A stretch of 6,065 nucleotides of DNA from Pseudomonadaceae bacterium UBA836 (lineage in GTDB: Bacteria > Pseudomonadota > Gammaproteobacteria > Pseudomonadales > Pseudomonadaceae). The notes beneath the pieces were generated by a model. It saw only the letters and a list, made by a program, of their open reading frames with translations, was not told the origin of the DNA and searched no databases. The stretch lies in NCBI GenBank assembly GCA_002296055.1, contig DBHE01000042.1:7353-13417 (forward strand). The letters are read 5' to 3'. The position numbers were made by a program, and so were the translations under genes. The number at the start of each line of letters is the position of its first letter. The first letter of the stretch is position 1. Positions 1-4,443 of this stretch are shown here, piece by piece.

Positions 1-54
1 CTCAGCGGCTACCGCGAAGAGATGCTTTACCCCGTGAGCTGGAAGGCCGAATAA
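1..54 (+). CDS. C-terminal end of an unidentified protein (partial)
   Basis: The frame opening at base 1 reads 17 codons, ending in the residues YREEMLYPVSWKAE, then TAA at 52-54. Only the C-terminus is present, so I cannot name the product. The case for a real gene is the strong terminator hairpin that overlaps its stop codon, which is where the end of a + strand transcription unit should be. It has no attC after it and therefore lies outside the cassette array. It is probably the resident gene on the left flank of the integron. Confidence 0.5.
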   Translation, partial: LSGYREEMLYPVSWKAE

Positions 55-70
55 CCTTCCAGCGTCTCTT
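38..70 (+). terminator. Intrinsic terminator after the left-flank gene
   Basis: A perfect 9-bp stem, GCTGGAAGG at 38-46 with CCTTCCAGC at 55-63, encloses an 8-base loop containing the stop codon. It is followed by the T-rich stretch GTCTCTTT at 64-71. The stem overlaps the last codons of the upstream gene. The T-tract is interrupted by C residues, so efficiency is uncertain. Confidence 0.6.
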
Positions 71-391
71 TACCGCGCACCACAATAGCGCTAAGTTCAA
101 TGCAGGCATGACGCCAGCAACAGGACCAACGGATGGCCACCACCCCCGCAGCAACACCCAACCCCAACTCCCCCTCGCATACTGACCCCGGCGTTCATGC
201 GCTCGGAGTGGTTGCGCGCGTGCAGCTTGCTGTATGGGGCCGGAAGTGATGATTGGCGTGAAAAAGAAGCGGTCAAGCGAATACGGGCTGTGTTGCCAAG
301 GCGTTGTTTTTTATGGATTTGGTTGGACGAGAGGGCGTTGATATGCGGAAGTCACTGATATGCAATCATAAAGCCTGCGGTCCAATTAGCT
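64..391. other. Gene-poor stretch between left-flank gene and first cassette
   Basis: There is no convincing gene in these 328 bases. The longest tidy frame is a 53-codon ORF on the + strand at 197-358 (ATG start, TGA stop), with no good ribosome-binding site and no family I recognise. No integron integrase fragment is evident on the - strand, where intI would normally sit next to attI. A 7-bp direct repeat GATATGC at 340-346 and 357-363 lies just upstream of the first cassette boundary and could be part of an attI-like site, but this is weak. There is no R''-type box (YAAC) in the last 90 bases, so position 392 is not the end of a normal attC. Confidence 0.5.
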
Positions 392-411
392 GTTAAGTGT
401 CTAAGTAGAAA

Positions 412-669
412 ATGAAGCAATTTTGGAAAAATGATAAGTGGGAATTTTTCGGGGCATGTGGAGATGGCCAGAAATTCGAAATTGATGGCATCAATGTCTG
501 GAAGCACGATTGGGTTTCCTTGAATCAGCCCAAGGCAAAAGTTAAAGATCCGCGTTACGGCCAGAGTTTTGAATTCCATGTATATAAAATGGAGCATGAG
601 GGTAAGCAGGTTACATTCGCAGCAGGTGAGTTTTCCAATTGCATTTGGGGTTTCTATGTGCGTGCATAG
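412..669 (+). CDS. Cassette 1 protein, small soluble protein of unknown function
   Basis: An 85-residue protein fills cassette 1. It starts with ATG 19 bases inside the cassette and stops 6 bases before the R'' box of attC1, which is the usual cassette geometry. The sequence is rich in aromatic residues (W5, W10, W30, W34, W79) with a conserved-looking end, FAAGEFSNCIWGFYVRA. There is no signal peptide or membrane segment, so it should be a compact cytoplasmic protein, probably mostly beta by its alternating hydrophobic pattern. The upstream sequence AAGTAGAAA is a poor ribosome-binding site. I have an impression of similar cassette-borne hypothetical proteins, but know no function. The gene call rests on cassette position and protein-like composition. 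Confidence 0.75.
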   Translation: MKQFWKNDKWEFFGACGDGQKFEIDGINVWKHDWVSLNQPKAKVKDPRYGQSFEFHVYKMEHEGKQVTFAAGEFSNCIWGFYVRA

Positions 670-675
670 TTCAAC

Positions 676-762
676 ACTTAACAAGTTGCTGTTGTCGCCG
701 CTGCGCGGCTGGGACCTCCGTTACGCTGCGCTTCACTCCGGCCCCAAAGCAAGGCGTTAGAG
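676..762 (+). other. attC1 recombination site
   Basis: R'' is ACTTAAC (676-682) and R' is GTTAGAG (756-762), with the crossover between 756 and 757. R'' is the exact reverse complement of the cassette 1 left end GTTAAGT at 392-398. The inner boxes are TTGCTGTT after R'' and AAAGCAA before R', which pair apart from one extra base, as expected of the bulged bases read by IntI. The site is 87 bp long and is a close relative of attC4. Confidence 0.9.
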
Positions 763-768
763 GAAGCT

Positions 769-1149
769 ATGCCCGACGCTTCTGCAACAATCAAAACTGC
801 GCTAGCCGAAGCACTGATGGAAGCCGAGGGAAAAGGTGATCTAGTCATTGCAGCCAGTATAACTAATGGCGTCACCGAGCCAATGGCGGAAGCAGTGAAA
901 TCTGTATACGCAGGAATTTTCACTACTCAAAAGCTTGCAGCCCTGAGAAATTTAGTTTTCCAAGCAAGATCAGATGATCGATTTTACGACTGGGAGATGC
1001 CGACATTAGTTGGTTACACGCGCGAAGAAATGCAAAGTTTAGGGGAGAAACACCCGAGAACTGGCCATCCTCCAACAATGCGGTCAACTATCGCTCACTT
1101 CGTTCGCTGGCCGCCCAAAAGCTGCGCTTTTGGCCGCCCGTTAGCTTAA
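769..1149 (+). CDS. Cassette 2 protein of unknown function, with an attC-encoded tail
   Basis: The 126-residue frame starts at an ATG with a good ribosome-binding site, AGAGGA (759-764), formed by the cassette's own 5' end. Residues 1 to about 100 look like a genuine soluble protein: an Ala/Glu-rich helical N-terminal half (about 1-65), then a segment with DDRFYDWEMPTLVGYTREEM (69-88). The frame does not stop before the attC. R'' begins near residue 101, and residues 101-126 are translated attC sequence ending at TAA inside the L' region. The other two frames are also open across most of attC2, so a simple frameshift does not restore an early stop. I do not recognise the family. The tail is probably tolerated rather than functional. 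Confidence 0.7.
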   Translation: MPDASATIKTALAEALMEAEGKGDLVIAASITNGVTEPMAEAVKSVYAGIFTTQKLAALRNLVFQARSDDRFYDWEMPTLVGYTREEMQSLGEKHPRTGHPPTMRSTIAHFVRWPPKSCAFGRPLA

Positions 1150-1158
1150 TCGTTAGAG
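1070..1158 (+). other. attC2 recombination site
   Basis: R'' is CTCCAAC (1070-1076) and R' is GTTAGAG (1152-1158), with the crossover between 1152 and 1153. The cassette 2 left end predicts R'' CTCTAAC, so there is one mismatch; the match extends outward as TCCTC. Inner boxes GGTCAAC (1082-1088) and GTTAGCT (1140-1146) mirror each other. The centre has a hairpin with 8-bp arms, CCAAAAGC (1115-1122) and GCTTTTGG (1126-1133). GTTAGCT was considered as an alternative R' but fits better as L'. Confidence 0.85.
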
Positions 1159-1167
1159 GCAATATCA

Positions 1168-1482
1168 ATGTCCCGCGTGTACCGAATAAGGCTGATGTTC
1201 GAATGGGGCGGAGGTTCTTTGTGGTGCGGTAACCAAGCAGCAGCAAGAAAGTTTGATGTCGGCCCTGTAGAAGATAAATTACCTCTGAGCAACACAGTGC
1301 TCGAACGATTAAACGCATTGTCGCAATGGCACGACACGGCCTTAAATTGGGAGTATCCGCCCGATCCAGGCCCTTGGGGTCCCGACGAATACGCAAAATT
1401 CGAGGCAGAAGCACTCGCTTTTTTATCGGAGCTTCAAACGGAGCTTGGCCCTGATTTTGAGGTCGCTTATGAACCAAACTAG
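1168..1482 (+). CDS. Cassette 3 protein, conserved small protein of unknown function
   Basis: A 104-residue soluble protein. The ATG has AGAGG (1155-1159) 8 bases upstream, again supplied by the cassette 5' end beside R'. Distinctive segments are RIRLMFEWGGGSLWCGN (7-23), FDVGPVEDKLPLS (29-41), WHDTALNWEYPPDPGPW (54-70) and an acidic C-terminal helix followed by LGPDFEVAYEP. From memory these segments resemble a family of hypothetical proteins found in Pseudomonas and actinobacteria, often outside integrons. I cannot attach a database name. There is no signal peptide, membrane segment or obvious catalytic motif. The compact acidic build would fit an immunity or inhibitor-type protein, but that is inference only. 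Confidence 0.8.
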   Translation: MSRVYRIRLMFEWGGGSLWCGNQAAARKFDVGPVEDKLPLSNTVLERLNALSQWHDTALNWEYPPDPGPWGPDEYAKFEAEALAFLSELQTELGPDFEVAYEPN

Positions 1483-1487
1483 GTTGA

Positions 1488-1563
1488 CCCTAACTAGTGG
1501 TTAAAATCGCTCGCTCCGCTCACTGGGGCGGGCTAAAGCCCGCTCTTTAACCAAACGTTATGT
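1488..1563 (+). other. attC3 recombination site
   Basis: R'' is CCCTAAC (1488-1494) and R' is GTTATGT (1557-1563), with the crossover between 1557 and 1558. The cassette 3 left end predicts CTCTAAC, so there is one mismatch. The inner boxes TGGTTAAA (1498-1505) and TTTAACCA (1546-1553) pair perfectly over 8 bp, and the centre carries a GCGGGCT/AGCCCGC stem (1528-1534 with 1537-1543). The segment ATCGCTCGCTCCGCTCACTGG is of the same type as that in attC2. Confidence 0.88.
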
Positions 1564-1580
1564 GTCTTCGCGAGAGAGTC

Positions 1581-2051
1581 ATGGGATTTAAATTTCTAGG
1601 TATAGAGGAACTCAAAGAAGAGCTTTTTAAAGATCATCCTGTATGGGTTCTATACGAAGGTCCTGAGCAAGACGAAGAAATATCTGGATGGGGCGTAGAC
1701 CTAGATCAAGCTTGGAATGCGAAAAATGAAAACCAGGAAAACGAATACTATTTTCCTTATTTAGGCACCCAAGAGCCTACTTTAGTGCGAGGTACGAAAG
1801 TTTATTGTTCTGTACAAACTAGCGGTGGCAAAAAATTAACAGGTTTACTAATAGGTGGCTTTGCTTTCTCCGTGTTTGCTTTGGGTGAGCAATTTAGCTT
1901 TAATCGTAATATGCCTGATTTAGGCGCCGCTGCAAGCGCAGAGTTATGTTTAACTGTGGGTGAAAGCGAAGATAGTGTTTTTCCTCTTTCCTTCGTGCCA
2001 GAAGCAAAATGTTTCTCAGGTAAAAGCACAATTCATGGAAAATACTGGTAA
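1581..2051 (+). CDS. Cassette 4 protein of unknown function
   Basis: A 156-residue protein from the ATG at 1581. An in-frame ATG at 1560 lies inside the R' box of attC3 and would add seven residues (MCLRERV). I prefer 1581 because CGAGAGAG lies just upstream as a possible ribosome-binding site, whereas 1560 has none. The N-terminal part is strongly acidic (ELKEELF, EGPEQDEEISGWGVDLDQAW), followed by an aromatic YYFPYLG motif. A glycine-rich hydrophobic stretch, LTGLLIGGFAFSVFALGEQF, lies near residues 84-103. It is too interrupted and badly placed for a confident membrane segment and could be buried beta strands. The stop falls 3 bases before R'' of attC4. The gene is visibly AT-rich compared with the right flank. 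No family is recognised. Confidence 0.75.
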   Translation: MGFKFLGIEELKEELFKDHPVWVLYEGPEQDEEISGWGVDLDQAWNAKNENQENEYYFPYLGTQEPTLVRGTKVYCSVQTSGGKKLTGLLIGGFAFSVFALGEQFSFNRNMPDLGAAASAELCLTVGESEDSVFPLSFVPEAKCFSGKSTIHGKYW

Positions 2052-2054
2052 AAA

Positions 2055-2138
2055 ACATAACAAGTTGCTGCTGTTCGCCGCTGCGCGGCTGGGACAGCCT
2101 GCACTGCGTTTCGGCTGCCCCAAAGCAAGGCGCTAGTT
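2055..2138 (+). other. attC4 recombination site with a mutated R' core
   Basis: R'' is ACATAAC (2055-2061), the exact reverse complement of the cassette 4 left end GTTATGT. R' reads GCTAGTT (2132-2138) where the invariant core should be GTT. The next cassette's R'' (AACTAAC, extended to GCAACTAAC) predicts GTTAGTTGC here, so a single T to C change at 2133 is the simplest explanation. Inner boxes TTGCTG and AAAGCAAGG match attC1, as does the CGCCGCTGCGCGGCTGGGAC core; only the distal loop differs. Confidence 0.88.
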
Positions 2139-2157
2139 GCCCAAGAGGTAATTAAGT

Positions 2158-2523
2158 ATGATTCAAAACGAGAAGGATTTCTTTGGCTGGATTGACGAGC
2201 AGTTGAACGAGGATCTGCCCGTTCATATAGTTGCTTTCAATATCAACATATATGAGTGTCCCTTCAGTATCGAAGTAATTGGTTCCAGTGAGTTCGCTGC
2301 TGATGATGAAGACTGGGCATGTAACGAAGACTGGGCGCCGAAAAGTCGAACAATATCAGTTTCTACCAAAATCTTCGGTAACTCATGGGAAGAGGCTCAG
2401 AGCACTATTCTTGCAATGGCTAAGCAGTATTTCCATTCCAGCTCTAAAAACGCTCATAAGCTAAAAGCAGCAAAAGCTTTTGCTGTGGGCTTCGTTGACG
2501 GTGATCTTAGCTATGTGCAGTAA
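2158..2523 (+). CDS. Cassette 5 protein, conserved small protein of unknown function
   Basis: A 121-residue acidic soluble protein. The ATG is preceded by AGAGG at 2143-2147. Recognisable segments, in order, are FFGWIDEQL (8-16), VAFNINIYECPFSIEVIGSS (25-44), a tandem DEDWACNEDWAPK (50-62), and a C-terminal helix leading into AVGFVDGDLSYV (109-120). From memory this layout, especially DWACxEDW and VGFVDGDL, matches a widespread family of hypothetical bacterial proteins whose members also occur outside integrons. No function is known to me. No membrane segment or catalytic signature is seen. The stop codon lies 2 bases before the R'' box of attC5, typical of a cassette gene. Confidence 0.8.
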   Translation: MIQNEKDFFGWIDEQLNEDLPVHIVAFNINIYECPFSIEVIGSSEFAADDEDWACNEDWAPKSRTISVSTKIFGNSWEEAQSTILAMAKQYFHSSSKNAHKLKAAKAFAVGFVDGDLSYVQ

Positions 2524-2525
2524 GC

Positions 2526-2610
2526 AACTAACAAGCAAAGTCAGCATCCTCCACGCTAAAAGCGCGCGGGCTGGACTCGCTAATGCTCGCCGCTGCTTTT
2601 GGCGTTAGCT
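2526..2610 (+). other. attC5 recombination site
   Basis: R'' is AACTAAC (2526-2532) and R' is GTTAGCT (2604-2610), with the crossover between 2604 and 2605. R'' is complementary to the start of cassette 5 except at mutated base 2133. AGCAAAGTCAGC near R'' and GCTGCTTTTGGC before R' form an imperfect inner pairing. A small CGCT/AGCG hairpin lies at 2554-2564. The site belongs to a different sequence group from attC1 and attC4. Confidence 0.85.
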
Positions 2611-2626
2611 AAAAGAGGAACAAATC

Positions 2627-3262
2627 TTGCCGGATCCAGAAATCAAGGAATGGATTGCATTGCTCAAAGATGCCCTGTTGGGGTTGGCTGCAATCGTGAC
2701 GATCTTTGTTGGCGTCTACGGGGTGAGGGCTTGGAAGAGGGATCTGGTTGGAAAGGAAGTGTACGCAGCGGCAAGAAAGCTCGTGAAAGAAAGTCATCTA
2801 GTCTGTAAGGCAGCTCGTACACTCCGGCAACCCCTTTGGGCTTGCGACAAGCGTCAATTCACAGATGAAGAAATCGAGCACACCACAGAAAATGAACGGT
2901 GGCGTCTATCCGAAGCAGAAGGTTATAAATCAAAACTCGAAAAGTTCGCAGAGGAATTAAAACGCTATGAGTCAGCTAAGCTTGACCTTCGCGTATTAGT
3001 AGGATCGAAAATATACGAGGGTTTTTTGCCTTTTGGTCGGTCTCTTACCGAATCGATAGAACGCGTCAACGCTTATTTAGACCTGCTTCAAGACTTCTCC
3101 AACACGTACTTTCCAGATTCGCCGCAGATCATCGAGGCACAGCGACAGCTTTACCCATCCGATAATCTTGATGATGAGTTGTCACAAAATCTTGCCGATT
3201 CGCGTGAAGAAGGAGAGGTCTTGCTGCTTTCGCATCTTCATCGTAAGAGCATTTATGGCTAA
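2627..3262 (+). CDS. Cassette 6 protein, membrane-anchored protein with a cytoplasmic domain
   Basis: A 211-residue protein starting at TTG. The start is supported by AGAGGA (2614-2619) 7 bases upstream and by the lack of any in-frame ATG before the membrane segment. Residues about 12-33 form one transmembrane helix (LLKDALLGLAAIVTIFVGVY), followed directly by RAWKRDLVGK, so the positive-inside rule puts the C-terminal 175 residues in the cytoplasm. That domain is highly charged and helical; residues 82-118 could form a coiled coil, and a second helical part spans about 140-175. The layout of one helix, a W-[KR]-R-x-L-x-G-K linker and then a helical domain resembles hypothetical proteins common in accessory regions. 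The family function is unknown to me. The stop codon overlaps the R'' box of attC6. Confidence 0.82.
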   Translation: MPDPEIKEWIALLKDALLGLAAIVTIFVGVYGVRAWKRDLVGKEVYAAARKLVKESHLVCKAARTLRQPLWACDKRQFTDEEIEHTTENERWRLSEAEGYKSKLEKFAEELKRYESAKLDLRVLVGSKIYEGFLPFGRSLTESIERVNAYLDLLQDFSNTYFPDSPQIIEAQRQLYPSDNLDDELSQNLADSREEGEVLLLSHLHRKSIYG

Positions 3263-3337
3263 CAAGGCCGTCAACGCGGACGTATATTTCGTTCGCGCTG
3301 CTCACTACATATATGCCGGTTGCGGCTGGCGTTATGC
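3257..3337 (+). other. attC6 recombination site
   Basis: R'' is GGCTAAC (3257-3263) and R' is GTTATGC (3331-3337), with the crossover between 3331 and 3332. The cassette 6 left end predicts AGCTAAC, so there is one mismatch. The inner arms GCCG-T-CAAC-G-CGG (3267-3279) and CCGGTTGCGGC (3316-3326) pair fully if T3271 and G3276 are left unpaired. Such bulges are the expected signature for integrase strand recognition. Confidence 0.85.
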
Positions 3338-3361
3338 GGCATGAGGATGTAGGAGCAGTGA

Positions 3362-3574
3362 ATGAATAATTTTGATTGGCATAGTGAAAAAATAACTTCC
3401 GCTACTCCAGTGACCAAGACTTACAAGAACACACAAAATGTGCGTCGCTTCCTGAAAGATTCTTGTGGTCCTGGTTTCAAATTCGATAGTGATTTTATGG
3501 CTTGGTTAAAGAACGGTGAGCCCAAGACAATGGGTGATGTGGCATCAGAATGGCTAAGGCGCACGAGGGGTTAA
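3362..3574 (+). CDS. Cassette 7: stand-alone DUF6434 domain protein
   Basis: A 70-residue protein. The ATG is preceded by AGGAG (3351-3355) at a spacing of 6. The sequence FDWHSEKIT (4-12), YKNTQNVRRFLK (21-32), FKFDSDFMAWLKN (39-51) and KTMGDVASEWLRR (55-67) fits the DUF6434 family as I remember it, in which Y-K-N-T-Q-N-V-R-R-F-F and F-K-F-x-x-x-F-M-x-W-[ML]-K are hallmarks. In many relatives this domain is the C-terminal part of a longer protein with an N-terminal SAP-like region; here it is alone. The function of the domain is not known, although the basic helical N-V-R-R-F segment is compatible with nucleic acid binding (inference). It sits in the last recognisable cassette, whose attC is degenerate. 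Confidence 0.85.
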   Translation: MNNFDWHSEKITSATPVTKTYKNTQNVRRFLKDSCGPGFKFDSDFMAWLKNGEPKTMGDVASEWLRRTRG

Positions 3575-3601
3575 TTTATGGGGAGCGGTGCCCACCATCG
3601 T

Positions 3602-3626
3602 GCAGGATAACTTGGCGTTATGCTGC
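3602..3626 (+). other. Collapsed attC remnant (R''-R' palindrome)
   Basis: GCAGGATAAC (3602-3611) and GTTATGCTGC (3617-3626) are reverse complements in 9 of 10 positions, separated only by TTGGC. GTTATGC has the R' form and matches the R' of attC6. GGATAAC has an R''-like form, one base from the expected GCATAAC. The 50 or so bases of inner boxes and loop that a normal attC would hold between them are missing. I read it as an attC that lost its middle or is otherwise degenerate. Confidence 0.5.
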
Positions 3627-3831
3627 TTGAGTTTCGTCGTTGAAAGCGAAGAGAGAGCGCTGCTGGCATCCATAGCGAAGTGGAAGCTATCGTGCTCCGC
3701 GAGGAACTTGCTGTAGTGGCTGCAATGTGCAAGTTGGGGCCAAATGAACATTGGTTACGCAGGGAATTGAAGGGTGTTCGCCTGCTCCCTATCTTTTGGT
3801 CCTATTTTTCTTTGGCTGTTGGAGGTTTAAG
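3627..3831 (+). pseudogene. Decayed or unidentified sequence with a small open frame
   Basis: There is no solid gene between the array end and the secreted-protein gene. A frame beginning at the ATG in the collapsed R' (3620) hits TGA at 3641-3643 and then stays open to the TGA at 3833-3835. From the GTG at 3692 it would give 47 residues, including REELAVVAAMCKLGPNEHW and a hydrophobic end. Its stop overlaps the TTG start of the next gene. The composition is protein-like, but no family is recognisable. It may be the remains of an eighth cassette gene or chance. Confidence 0.25.
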
Positions 3832-3834
3832 TTG
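3820..3834 (+). promoter_or_regulatory. Ribosome-binding site fixing a TTG start
   Basis: GGAGG at 3821-3825 lies 6 bases before TTG at 3832-3834, ideal spacing. The nearest in-frame ATG (3844) is 18 bases away from the GGAGG, too far for it. The earlier in-frame TTG at 3751 has no such site and would put extra hydrophobic sequence before the signal peptide. Confidence 0.7.
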
Positions 3835-4443
3835 ATAGTAACAATGTTGCAGCAAGCGTTTCGTGGGGCTATTTGTGCTTTTTTCGTTGTGACGTTTGCA
3901 AGCGCTGAGGGCCAGTACTCCGTTGATCGAATTCTCGGTGACACCCTGGCGCTCTCTGAGATCAAGTGTCGTGATCGTGGGCAGTTGGAGCGAAATTTTC
4001 TTTCGCAAGGTAAGCCCTTTGAGGCTCGTCAAGCAGCTATTGGTGAAGGAATGATGTGTGAGTGCTTTCCTGAGCAGGTCAGGGCGCTTCGAGCGTCGTT
4101 GCCGGAGCACAGTCTTCAGCAACAAGTGACGCAAGCGCACTTTCAAGAGCAATATGTGCCACGCATCATGACCAAATGTGCGGCGGAGGGATTTAGGGCA
4201 ACGTATGGCGAGGGCTGCGGTGAGCAGTTTTCCGCATTGCTGGATAACAGCAACGACTACTGCGAGTGCATGCAGCAAGCTGTTTCCCAACTTTCGGACG
4301 AAGACGCGTTGCAGCTCGCAGCCGAGTCGTCTGCATACGCTCCCCGGGTTGCGGAGGCGCAGCGACGTGGTGCCCCTCTACCCGAAAAATCGCCAATGCT
4401 TACGACATTCGTTGGTTGGGAGGCGTCCTGCCGCAATAACTAG
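3832..4443 (+). CDS. Secreted cysteine-rich protein with duplicated C-E-C motif
   Basis: A 203-residue protein from the TTG at 3832. Residues 1-25 form a signal peptide: Arg11, hydrophobic AICAFFVVTFA, then an A-x-A site with likely cleavage after ASA (23-25). The mature protein is predicted to be periplasmic or secreted and has eight cysteines, at 46, 76, 78, 116, 129, 144, 146 and 200. Two copies of one pattern are visible: K45-C46 followed 30 residues later by C76-E-C78, and K115-C116 followed 28 residues later by C144-E-C146. Each C-E-C is followed by a glutamine-containing helix (FPEQVRAL; MQQAVSQL). This suggests an internal duplication held by disulfides, or a metal site. The gene is not followed by an attC, so it is probably a resident chromosomal gene. 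I do not recognise the family. Confidence 0.8.
   Translation: MIVTMLQQAFRGAICAFFVVTFASAEGQYSVDRILGDTLALSEIKCRDRGQLERNFLSQGKPFEARQAAIGEGMMCECFPEQVRALRASLPEHSLQQQVTQAHFQEQYVPRIMTKCAAEGFRATYGEGCGEQFSALLDNSNDYCECMQQAVSQLSDEDALQLAAESSAYAPRVAEAQRRGAPLPEKSPMLTTFVGWEASCRNN

Larger units (their letters stand above)
392..3626 (+). mobile_element. Integron gene-cassette array without a visible integrase (CALIN-like)
   Basis: The array contains seven consecutive cassettes. Boundaries, taken between G and TT of the R' core, are 393-756, 757-1152, 1153-1557, 1558-2132, 2133-2604, 2605-3331 and 3332-3617. All genes point the same way and each cassette carries one gene followed directly by an attC, except the last, whose attC is collapsed. 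The boundaries are supported because the 5' end of each cassette is complementary to the R'' box of its own attC: GTTAAGT with ACTTAAC (cassette 1) and GTTATGT with ACATAAC (cassette 4), with near matches elsewhere. The genes are AT-richer than the flanking transporter, as expected for acquired cassettes. No intI is present in the window, and neither end has a clear attI. The integrase may lie outside the window or have been lost. Confidence 0.9.

Noticed and set aside
301..309. AAGGCGTTG near 298-306 as an attC R' box.
   Set aside because: The following bases do not fit GTTRRRY, and there is no R'' upstream.
197..358. A 53-codon + strand ORF containing LLYGAG, reminiscent of the LLYGTG box of integron integrases.
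   Set aside because: The surrounding residues do not match the integrase (no following R-x-x-E-x-x-x-L-R), the orientation is opposite to a normal intI-attI layout, and no ribosome-binding site is seen. Chance similarity.
1088..1477. A 129-codon ORF on the - strand opposite cassettes 2 and 3.
   Set aside because: It spans the attC2 hairpin and lies antisense to the well-supported cassette 3 gene. Its composition is typical of a shadow frame.
3554..3751. A 65-codon - strand ORF over the end of the DUF6434 gene and the collapsed attC.
   Set aside because: It overlaps the 3' end of a recognised domain and has no ribosome-binding site or family resemblance.
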